A DNA stretch of 5,423 nt from Pseudomonadota bacterium (GTDB lineage Bacteria > Pseudomonadota > Alphaproteobacteria > Caulobacterales > Caulobacteraceae): the NCBI GenBank assembly GCA_023445955.1, contig JAEXJH010000064.1, positions 1 to 5,423 of the forward strand, given 5' to 3'. Positions 1 through 5,423 of the stretch are shown piece by piece. How positions within the stretch are numbered: the stretch's first letter is position 1; every line of letters starts with the position of its first letter. The notes below the pieces were generated by a model. That model was not told where the DNA came from, did not search any database, and was given only the letters and a program-made list of their open reading frames with translations. Position numbers and translations under genes: made by a program.

Positions 1-687
1 GGATAGGAAGGTGTCGAAGAAGCCGGCGCCGATGCCGACAATCACGCCCAGGACCATGATCTTGACGCCGCTGGAGATAACGTTGCCCAGCACGCGCTCG
101 GCCAGGAAACTGGACTTGTTCCAGAAGGCGAACGGAACCAGCGAAAAGCCGGCCAAGCAGGTCAGCTTGAACTCCAAGACCGTGACCAGCAGCTGGATGG
201 CCATGACGAAGAAGGCCAAGACCACCAGCACCCAGGCCAGCAGCAGCACGAAGATCGTCAGGGCGTTGGCGAAGAACTCCGGAAAGCCCATCAACTGGCT
301 GGCCTTGTCCAGCAACGGATGGGCGGCGCTGAAGCCGACACTGGCCAGCTTGCCCGGACGCAGCAGATCCTCGGTCGAGACGCCGCCGCCCCCAGCCGTC
401 ACGCCGAGTTGGGCGAACGACTTGAAGATCGCCTCGCTGAGCGATTTGAAGTTGTTCAGGATGAAGGCGAAGGCCCCGACATAAAGGACCTTCTTGATCA
501 GTCGGCCCAGGACGTTGTCGTCGCCTTCCAGCGCCCACCAGAGCGCGGCCAGGGTGACGTCCAAGGCGATCAGGACCGTGGACATCGAATTGACGTGCGG
601 TCCCAGCAGCCCAAAGCCGCTGTCGATGTAGGCGATGAAGGCCGCCATCATGCGGTCGATGATGTTGAGGTCGGGCGCGACGTCCAC
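1..687 (-). CDS. trbL: TrbL, VirB6-like inner-membrane channel protein of the conjugative T4SS (C-terminus cut by window edge)
   Basis: The minus-strand frame is open without a stop from a GTG at 687 to the left edge, giving 229 residues; family members are usually well over 400, so roughly half is missing. The N-terminus has the family signature FIAYIDSGFGLLG (about residues 17-29), followed by a hydrophobic stretch at about 35-52, another at 66-82, a long one at about 141-172 that can hold two helices, and others at about 176-189 and 208-226. The segments VLEFKLTCLAGFSLVPF and ERVLGNVISSGVK are typical of TrbL. In the family this protein sits in the inner membrane and forms part of the DNA/pilin transfer channel. 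GTG at 687 is preferred because AAAGG lies 8 bases upstream and a TAA in frame blocks any earlier start; an ATG at 651 is the alternative. It follows trbJ after 34 bases. The identification is by remembered family resemblance, not a search. Confidence 0.93.
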   Translation of the reverse strand, partial: MDVAPDLNIIDRMMAAFIAYIDSGFGLLGPHVNSMSTVLIALDVTLAALWWALEGDDNVLGRLIKKVLYVGAFAFILNNFKSLSEAIFKSFAQLGVTAGGGGVSTEDLLRPGKLASVGFSAAHPLLDKASQLMGFPEFFANALTIFVLLLAWVLVVLAFFVMAIQLLVTVLEFKLTCLAGFSLVPFAFWNKSSFLAERVLGNVISSGVKIMVLGVIVGIGAGFFDTFLS

Positions 688-695
688 GGCGGCGG

Positions 696-700
696 CCTTT
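696..700 (-). promoter_or_regulatory. Ribosome binding site of trbL
   Basis: On the minus strand the bases AAAGG lie 8 bases before the GTG at 687. This is the only purine-rich stretch near that start and supports choosing GTG over the internal ATG at 651. It falls in the 34-base trbJ-trbL gap (688-721), which otherwise shows no hairpin, promoter or small reading frame. Confidence 0.6.
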
Positions 701-721
701 CGTTAGAGGTTGGGAGGACCG

Positions 722-1450
722 CTATCGCGGCGTGTAGGCCGAGGCCGAGCCGATGAACTGGCGCGTGGCCAGCTGACCGGACTGCAGGACCTGGGCCTGT
801 CGGGCGCGCTCCAGGGCGTCGGCGCGGTACTGGGCGGCGATCAGGGTCTGGAGTTGCTGGTCCTGCTTGACCGCCATGGCCTGGAGCTGATTGGCGGCCT
901 GCTGGGCTTGCAGCTGTCCCGTCGCGCCCTGGCTCTGGCCGACCAGCGCGCTGATCAGATCGCCGTCGGCCTGGACGTTCTCGACGACCTGGGCCTGGAC
1001 CTGCAGGGCCTGGCGATAGCCGTCCAGCGCCAGCCTGGCCTGGGCCTGGGCGTCAAGCAGGCGCTGGCCGGTGGTCGCGTCGGCGGCGAGGACAGAGGGA
1101 AACACCGAGGCCAGCACCCCTTGTGTCGAGGTCAGGGTGAAGGCCATGCCCTGGGCCTGGCCCATCAAGCCGTCGATGCGCTTGAGCGCCGTGGTGATCG
1201 AGGTCAGCGAGCTGTAGTCGAGCGATTTCAGCTGGCGAGCCATGTTCTGCAACATGGTCGCCTGGTTCTGCAGGGCCTGGATCTGGTTGTTGACCTGCTG
1301 GAGGGTCCGCGCCGCCGTCAGCAAGTTTTGCACGTGGTTGGCCGGGTCATAGACCGTTAGCTGAGCGCTGGCCGGCGGGGTCAGGCCCGCGAGCGGCGCG
1401 ATGACGAGGCCGGCGATGCAGAGGGCCGTGGTTAAGGGACGCCGGGTCAT
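722..1450 (-). CDS. trbJ: TrbJ, VirB5-like periplasmic mating-pair-formation protein
   Basis: This encodes 242 residues, a normal TrbJ length. An N-terminal signal peptide is visible: basic MTRRP, a hydrophobic core at about 7-22, and a likely cleavage after ASA (residue 29), so the mature protein starts QLTVYDPANHVQN. The region VYDPANHVQNLL...LQQVNNQIQALQNQA is the hallmark of the family. Most of the mature chain is Gln/Ala/Leu-rich and probably alpha-helical or coiled-coil (about 38-75 and 130-225); the end RQFIGSASAYTPR also fits TrbJ. The only Cys is in the signal peptide, so it is neither a lipoprotein nor disulfide-bonded. In the family it is an exported pilus-assembly or minor pilus-tip component equivalent to VirB5. 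The ATG at 1450 overlaps the trbE stop as ATGA, and a strong AGAGGAG lies 8 bases upstream, fixing the start. The next gene is trbL; the usual trbK is not between them. Confidence 0.95.
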   Translation of the reverse strand: MTRRPLTTALCIAGLVIAPLAGLTPPASAQLTVYDPANHVQNLLTAARTLQQVNNQIQALQNQATMLQNMARQLKSLDYSSLTSITTALKRIDGLMGQAQGMAFTLTSTQGVLASVFPSVLAADATTGQRLLDAQAQARLALDGYRQALQVQAQVVENVQADGDLISALVGQSQGATGQLQAQQAANQLQAMAVKQDQQLQTLIAAQYRADALERARQAQVLQSGQLATRQFIGSASAYTPR

Positions 1451-3888
1451 GGCGTGATCTCCTCTGAGGGGGCTGGAGGGACGAATTCGGCGATTAGGGC
1501 GCTGGCCCAGGGCAGACCCCGGGCGGCCAGGAAGGCGGCCGCGAAGCCGGCCTCACCATGCTCGGCCAGGACCTGGTCGATCTGGGCCTGCACCGAGGGG
1601 TCGGACGCGCCACACAGCGCCAGGGCCACGGGCCCAAGACCCAGCTCGAACAAGCGATTGCCCAGGCGCGATTGCAGGTAGTAGTGGCGCTTGGGCGTCG
1701 CGCGGGCGATCAGCTCGATCTGGCGCTCATTGAGGCCCAGACCCTCGTAGACCTTGCGCGACAACGGCTCGATCGCCCGGTCGTTGGCCAGAAAGATGCG
1801 CTGCGGGCAGCCATCGATGATCGCCGGCATGATCGGACTGTCGACGATGTCGGCCAGCGACTGGGTGGCGAAGATCACCGCGACGTTGCGCTTGCGCAGT
1901 TCCTTGAGCCATTCGCGGATGCGCGCGGCGAACAGGGGCGTGTCCAGAAACTTCCAGGCCTCGTCGAGCACCATCAGGGTGGGCCGGCCATCGAACCGCG
2001 CCTCAAGACGATGGAAGAGGTAGGTCAGGACCGGCGCGACGACCGTCGGCGTCTTAATCAGGGTGTCGGTCTCGAAGCACTGGACGTCGCTGAGGTCCAA
2101 GCCGTCCTCGGCCGCGTCCAGCAGCCGGCCGAAAGGTCCATCCAGCGTGTATGGCGCCAGAGCCATCTTCAGGTCGTTCGACTGCAGCAACATCGACAGG
2201 CCGGTCAGGGTCCGCTCGGCGGGCGGGGCGCTGGCCAGGCTTCCCAAGGCCGACCAGAGCGTTTCCTTGATCGATGGCGTAACGAGCACGTTCTCGTTGG
2301 CGATCAGATCGCACAGCCACTCGATCGCCCAAGCCCGTTCACCCGGATCGTCGATCTGCCGGAGCGGCTGGAAGGCCAGGCCCGCGTCCGCCGCTAGGCC
2401 ATGATGGCGCCCGCCCATGGCCAGGACCGCAGCGCGTGAGGAAAAGCGTTTGTCGAAGACATAGACCTGGGCGCCGGGATAGCGCCGAAACTGCAACTCC
2501 AGCAGCGCCAAGAGCACCGACTTGCCCGCGCCGGTCGGACCGGCGTGCAGTTGGTGGCCGACATCCTCCAGATGGGTCGAATAGCGAAACGGCGTCGAGC
2601 CGCTGGTCACGGCGTAGAAGGTCGGCGGGCCCTTGAGATGGGCGTTGCCCGCCTGCCCGGCCCATACCGACGACAGCGGCATCAGGTGGGCCAGGTTCAG
2701 CGTGTGGACCAGCGGCTGGCGGACATTGGCGTAGACCTGGCCTGGCAGCGCGCCCAGCCAGGCCTCGACCGCGTTGACCTGCTCGCGCATGGCGGTGAAG
2801 CCAAGGCCGCCCAGGATCCGCTCGACCTGGCGCACCTTCTCCTCGACGGTCTCGCGATCGGCGTCCATCACGGTGATGGTCGTGGTCAGGTAGCCAAAGG
2901 CGACCAGGTCCCCGCCCAGCTCCTGCAAAGCCAGGTCGGCGTCGGCCAGTTGGTTGTCCGCGTCGCTGTCGGTCAGCGGCACGGGCTCGTTGCTGATCAC
3001 CTCGCGCAGGATCTGGACGACGGATTTGCGCTTGTTGAACCACTGGCGGCGGATGCGCCCCAGGGCCTTGGCCGCGTCGGGCTTGTCCAGCGCGATGAAA
3101 CGGGTGGTCCAGCGATAGGCGAAGCCCTGGTGGTTCAGGGCGTCGAGCAGCCCTGGCCGCGTGGTGTTGGGAAAACCCAGCACCGTGACCGTTCGCAGAT
3201 GCTGGTCGCCCAGCCGCGGTTCGATCCCGCCGCTGAACGGGGTATCGACCAGAAGGCCGTCCAGGTACATCGGCGTCTCGGGGACGGCGACGCGATGGCG
3301 TTTGGTCGAGATCGCCGCGTGCAGGAAGGTCAGGGTCTCGGCGTCGTCCAGCGGACGGATCAGCGGCATGAAGCCCGACAGCAGATCGAGTATCCGACCG
3401 GTCTGGGCGATGAAGCCCCGCAGTTCCTGGCGCCAGTCGCGCCCCTGACGGTCGACCTCGCGCTCGATCAGGGCGCGCTCGGCTCGGCTGACCTGATCGG
3501 CCGGCGGCAGATAAAAGAAGGTCAGGTGACAGCGGGTCTCGAAAAGCTCGGCTCTGCGGCCGTCAAAGCCGCCGCGCCGCTCCTCATCGACCAGCCAGGA
3601 AGCGGCGTCAGGAAAGTGGCTGTCGGGATAGCCCAGGGCCGGCGTGCGATCAGCGTCGAAGAACAGCGCCCAGCCGCTGCCCAGGCGCTTGAGGGCGTTA
3701 TTGGCCCGCGCGCAGACACCGACCAACTCGGCCTCCGTGGCGCTTTCGAGATCAGGGCCGCGGAATCGGAAGGTTCGCTGGAAGCCGCCATCCTTGTTGA
3801 GCACGACGCCGGGGGCGACCAGCGCCGCCCACGGCAGGTGATCGGCAAGGCGATCGGCGCTGTCGCGGTATTCGCGAAGGTTCAGCAT
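1447..3888 (-). CDS. trbE: TrbE, VirB4-family conjugation ATPase
   Basis: This encodes 813 residues from the ATG at 3888, the usual length for TrbE. The N-terminal domain begins MLNLREYRDSADRLADHLPW and continues VAPGVVLNKDGGFQRTFRFRG, both characteristic. The C-terminal RecA-like ATPase domain carries Walker A GPTGAGKS (450-457), Walker B LMVLDEAW (638-645, with adjacent Asp-Glu) and the downstream FATQS motif (673-677), followed by a VirB4-type C-terminal region (IFLAND, LSRKVYEGLGL). All catalytic motifs look intact. In the family this large cytoplasmic, membrane-associated ATPase powers pilin dislocation, pilus biogenesis and substrate transfer, working with TrbB and TrbD. A GTG nine bases earlier (3897) would add three residues, but the AAGGG stretch directly abuts it; the ATG has that site at a proper distance and matches the family N-terminus. 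It overlaps the end of trbD by 7 bases and trbJ by 4. No frameshift is seen. Confidence 0.97.
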   Translation of the reverse strand: MLNLREYRDSADRLADHLPWAALVAPGVVLNKDGGFQRTFRFRGPDLESATEAELVGVCARANNALKRLGSGWALFFDADRTPALGYPDSHFPDAASWLVDEERRGGFDGRRAELFETRCHLTFFYLPPADQVSRAERALIEREVDRQGRDWRQELRGFIAQTGRILDLLSGFMPLIRPLDDAETLTFLHAAISTKRHRVAVPETPMYLDGLLVDTPFSGGIEPRLGDQHLRTVTVLGFPNTTRPGLLDALNHQGFAYRWTTRFIALDKPDAAKALGRIRRQWFNKRKSVVQILREVISNEPVPLTDSDADNQLADADLALQELGGDLVAFGYLTTTITVMDADRETVEEKVRQVERILGGLGFTAMREQVNAVEAWLGALPGQVYANVRQPLVHTLNLAHLMPLSSVWAGQAGNAHLKGPPTFYAVTSGSTPFRYSTHLEDVGHQLHAGPTGAGKSVLLALLELQFRRYPGAQVYVFDKRFSSRAAVLAMGGRHHGLAADAGLAFQPLRQIDDPGERAWAIEWLCDLIANENVLVTPSIKETLWSALGSLASAPPAERTLTGLSMLLQSNDLKMALAPYTLDGPFGRLLDAAEDGLDLSDVQCFETDTLIKTPTVVAPVLTYLFHRLEARFDGRPTLMVLDEAWKFLDTPLFAARIREWLKELRKRNVAVIFATQSLADIVDSPIMPAIIDGCPQRIFLANDRAIEPLSRKVYEGLGLNERQIELIARATPKRHYYLQSRLGNRLFELGLGPVALALCGASDPSVQAQIDQVLAEHGEAGFAAAFLAARGLPWASALIAEFVPPAPSEEITP
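1459..1465 (-). promoter_or_regulatory. Strong ribosome binding site of trbJ inside the end of trbE
   Basis: The minus-strand bases AGAGGAG lie within the last codons of trbE and end 8 bases before the trbJ ATG at 1450. This is the best Shine-Dalgarno match in the window. It suggests that trbJ can recruit ribosomes itself in addition to being coupled to trbE through the ATGA overlap. Confidence 0.7.
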
Positions 3889-4166
3889 CGCAGCCACCCC
3901 TTCTGACGCAGGTGGCGCATCAGGACCGGCGCGAAGTCCGGATCCCGCTTGGCGGCGAACACCGCCAGGCTATGGCCGATCACCCACACCACCAGACCTG
4001 GGATCCATTGCTGGAGACCAAGGCCCAAGGCTCCCGCGAGGGTGCCGTTGAGGATGGCGATCGACCGCGGCGCGCCGCCCAGCAGGATCGGGGCGGTCAG
4101 CGCCCGATGCAGCGGGATCTCGAAGCCCGAGATCCCAGCGCCCGAAGAGGTGGCCGGCCCGGTCAT
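3882..4166 (-). CDS. trbD: TrbD, VirB3-like inner-membrane protein
   Basis: This encodes a small protein of 94 residues, close to the usual TrbD size. After a variable, Gly/Ser-rich N-terminus (1-14), the conserved core GFEIPLHRALTAPILLGGAPR (14-34) is followed by two adjacent hydrophobic segments at about 35-53 and 55-71, then the conserved tail FAAKRDPDFAPVLMRHLRQKGWL. This is the VirB3 layout: short cytoplasmic head, membrane hairpin, conserved tail. In related systems VirB3/TrbD anchors the VirB4/TrbE ATPase at the inner membrane and is sometimes fused to it; here the two are separate but overlap by 7 bases. The ATG at 4166 overlaps the trbC stop as ATGA. I see no convincing Shine-Dalgarno site upstream, so translation probably depends on coupling to trbC. 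Confidence 0.94.
   Translation of the reverse strand: MTGPATSSGAGISGFEIPLHRALTAPILLGGAPRSIAILNGTLAGALGLGLQQWIPGLVVWVIGHSLAVFAAKRDPDFAPVLMRHLRQKGWLRC
3898..3902 (-). promoter_or_regulatory. Ribosome binding site deciding the trbE start
   Basis: The minus-strand AAGGG within the last codons of trbD lies 9 bases before the ATG at 3888 but touches the GTG at 3897. The spacing favours the ATG as the true start of trbE. Confidence 0.6.
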
Positions 4167-4501
4167 GCGATCAGGGCCCCGCCGCCGAAGCTGAAGAACG
4201 ACAGAAAGAAGCTGGAGGCGGCGAAGGCGATGCTGAGCCCGAAGACGATCTGGATCAGCTTGCGAAAGCCGCCGCTGGTCTCGCCGAAGGCCAGGGCCAG
4301 ACCGGTGCTGATGATCACCAGCACGGCGATGATCTTGGCGACGGGTCCTTGGACGGACTCCAGAACCTGCTGAAGCGGCTCTTCCCAGGGCATGCCCGAG
4401 CCGGCGGCCTGGGCTTGGGCGCTGACCAGAAGGGTCAGGGTGGTGGTCAAAAGCAGCGGGCGCGGATCACGCTGCGCGCGGCAAGCGGCGCGATGAAACA
4501 T
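4163..4501 (-). CDS. trbC: TrbC, VirB2-like conjugative pilin precursor
   Basis: This encodes 112 residues from the ATG at 4501. There is a long basic N-terminus (MFHRAACRAQRDPR), a hydrophobic signal core at about 16-27 and a signal-peptidase site at AQAQA|AG (about 32/33). The mature part has a short polar head (GSGMPWEEPLQQVLESVQG), a hydrophobic segment at 53-72, a short loop with GETSGGFRK, and a second hydrophobic segment at 82-104. This is the VirB2/TrbC pilin plan. The protein ends GGG-ALIA, resembling the point where IncP TrbC is cut after Gly before AEIA and joined head to tail; a mature chain of residues 33-108 would be 76 long. Two tandem ATGs exist (4504 and 4501); GGAG lies 4 and 7 bases upstream respectively, so 4501 is preferred, though 4504 would add only one Met. 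The reading frame stays open far upstream across trbB, but that part is an antisense-free shadow, not trbC. Confidence 0.93.
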   Translation of the reverse strand: MFHRAACRAQRDPRPLLLTTTLTLLVSAQAQAAGSGMPWEEPLQQVLESVQGPVAKIIAVLVIISTGLALAFGETSGGFRKLIQIVFGLSIAFAASSFFLSFFSFGGGALIA

Positions 4502-4503
4502 CA

Positions 4504-5423
4504 TCAATCTCCGTCTCTTAGGGCTATGAGCTGAAGAGGGTCGAGGTCGGCGACGAGGTAGTCGCCGCCGGAGTCGAGGCCCGTGACCCGGGCGAGGCGC
4601 TCGACACGTCGGCCGGTTCCCCGGCCACGTATGAAGACCAGGAGATCGACCGCCTCGGCGATCAGTCGGCGCGGAACGGCGACCACGCTCTCCTGGACCA
4701 GCTGCTCCAGCCGGTAGAGGGCCGAGCGGGCGGAGTTGGCGTGGATGGTGGACAGGCCGCCTGGATGGCCGGTGTTCCAGGCCTTGAGGAGGTCGAGCGC
4801 CTCGCCGCCTCGAACCTCGCCGACCACGATGCGGTCGGGTCGCAACCGCAGGGTCGAGCGCACCAGGTCGCTCATGCTGACCACGCCCGGTCGGGTGCGC
4901 AGGGCCACGCAGTCGGGCGCGGCGCACTGCAGCTCCGGGACGTCCTGCAGGATGACGACCCGCTCGTCGTGCCTGGCGACCTCGGCCAGGAGGGCGTTGG
5001 CCAAGGTGGTCTTGCCCGCCGATGTCGCCCCGACGATCAGGATGTTGTGGCGATCGACGACGGCCTGGCGCAGCAGGTCGGCCTGGACCGGCGCCAGCAC
5101 GCCGTCGGCGACATAGTCGTCCAGCGTATGGATGCGGCTGGCCGGCTTGCGGATCGAAAAGCACGGCCCGGCCGACACCGGCGGGAGCACGCCTTCGAAC
5201 CGCTCGCCGGTCAGGGCGCCGCCGCGCGGCGGCAGGTCGCCGCTGACGATTGGGGCGCCGGCGTGAACCTCGGCGCGCACATGACTGGCGACCAGGCGGA
5301 TGATCCGCTCGACCTCGGCCGGGGCCAGCACCACGCCGGTATCGACCCGGCCCTCGCCCAGGCGATCAAGGCGCAGGACCCCGTCGGGATTGACCCTCAC
5401 CTCGACGCCGACCGGGTCGGCCA
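4504..5423 (-). CDS. trbB: TrbB, VirB11-family secretion ATPase (N-terminus cut by window edge)
   Basis: The frame is open from the right edge to a TGA at 4504-4506, giving 305 complete codons; perhaps 20-45 N-terminal residues are missing. The first in-frame start is GTG at 5400, but the residues before it (ADPVGVE) continue a family-like stretch, so the real start is probably outside. Counting GTG 5400 as residue 1, an N-terminal domain (ERIIRLVASHVRAEVHAGAPIVSG) precedes Walker A GATSAGKT (124-131), the Asp box LQDVPELQC (151-159), the Walker B region IVVGEVRGGE (191-200) and the His box TGHPGG...TIHANS (210-223). The family forms hexameric cytoplasmic ring ATPases that act with TrbE in pilus assembly and DNA transfer. 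In most relatives I recall, the Asp box begins LED; here Gln replaces that Glu. trbB usually opens the trb operon, so the promoter should lie just beyond the window. Its stop overlaps the first trbC ATG (TGATGATG). Confidence 0.95.
   Translation of the reverse strand, partial: ADPVGVEVRVNPDGVLRLDRLGEGRVDTGVVLAPAEVERIIRLVASHVRAEVHAGAPIVSGDLPPRGGALTGERFEGVLPPVSAGPCFSIRKPASRIHTLDDYVADGVLAPVQADLLRQAVVDRHNILIVGATSAGKTTLANALLAEVARHDERVVILQDVPELQCAAPDCVALRTRPGVVSMSDLVRSTLRLRPDRIVVGEVRGGEALDLLKAWNTGHPGGLSTIHANSARSALYRLEQLVQESVVAVPRRLIAEAVDLLVFIRGRGTGRRVERLARVTGLDSGGDYLVADLDPLQLIALRDGD
4509..4512 (-). promoter_or_regulatory. Ribosome binding site of trbC at the end of trbB
   Basis: The minus-strand GGAG in the last trbB codons lies 7 bases before the ATG at 4501 and 4 before the ATG at 4504. 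It is the main reason for choosing the second Met codon. Confidence 0.6.

Noticed and set aside
11..756. Two plus-strand frames (11-484 and 319-756) at the left end
   Set aside because: The minus strand holds a continuous 229-codon frame with clear TrbL motifs and membrane segments; the plus-strand translations look like low-complexity shadows.
781..1060. Recurring CTGG/CAGG-type words that look like a DNA repeat
   Set aside because: They are irregular in spacing and are explained by repeated Gln, Ala and Leu codons of the helical TrbJ protein.
710..1360. A 216-codon plus-strand frame opposite trbJ
   Set aside because: Its Leu/Gly/Gln-rich repetitive look mirrors the Gln/Ala/Leu-rich trbJ codons on the other strand; there is no independent family signature.
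1558..2397. A 279-codon plus-strand frame opposite the 3' half of trbE
   Set aside because: It is an antisense shadow of the ATPase domain, whose Walker motifs are clear on the minus strand.
2545..3906. A 453-codon open frame on the plus strand opposite trbE
   Set aside because: It lies antisense to a well-identified trbE. High-GC codon use leaves the complementary frame open, and the translation is Gln/Arg/Gly/Val-rich without recognisable domains.
4163..5164. A 333-codon minus-strand frame that could suggest a long N-terminal extension of trbC
   Set aside because: The upstream two thirds overlap trbB out of frame and are Arg/Gly/Pro-rich; the signal peptide and pilin begin at the tandem ATGs at 4504/4501, with a ribosome site just upstream.

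Overview
The window is a compact, GC-rich (by eye about two thirds G+C), gene-dense block. Every real gene lies on the minus strand, so transcription runs from high to low coordinates. It is the first part of a trb cluster, which encodes the mating-pair-formation type IV secretion system (P-type/MPF_T, as on IncP plasmids and the trb regions of rhizobial and Ti plasmids). The protein sequences resemble trb proteins from alphaproteobacterial plasmids and integrative elements. With the high GC and the GTG/ATG start use, this suggests an alphaproteobacterium, possibly Caulobacterales or Rhizobiales; the genus cannot be fixed from the sequence alone.

Layout in transcription order: trbB (VirB11-type ATPase, N-terminus cut by the right edge, 5423-4504), trbC (pilin, 4501-4163), trbD (VirB3-like, 4166-3882), trbE (VirB4-like ATPase, 3888-1447), trbJ (VirB5-like periplasmic protein, 1450-722), a 34-base gap, then trbL (VirB6-like inner-membrane protein, from 687 and cut by the left edge). 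Neighbouring genes from trbB to trbJ abut or overlap by a few bases, typical of one translationally coupled operon. There is no stretch over 300 bases without a gene, and I saw no tRNA, CRISPR, insertion sequence, oriT, terminator or promoter. The operon promoter must lie beyond position 5423.

Together the products form the energy module (TrbB, TrbE), the pilus subunit (TrbC), an inner-membrane partner (TrbD), a periplasmic pilus-assembly factor (TrbJ) and the polytopic channel component (TrbL). The remaining parts (TrbF, TrbG, TrbI, plus relaxase and coupling protein) would be expected outside the window. The host replicon is therefore probably a conjugative plasmid or an integrative conjugative element, but nothing here separates the two.

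I do not see an undescribed system. The details most worth a second look are the pilin C-terminus, which ends where a cyclic IncP pilin would be trimmed; the absence of a trbK entry-exclusion gene at its usual place between trbJ and trbL; and a Glu-to-Gln change in the Asp box of TrbB.
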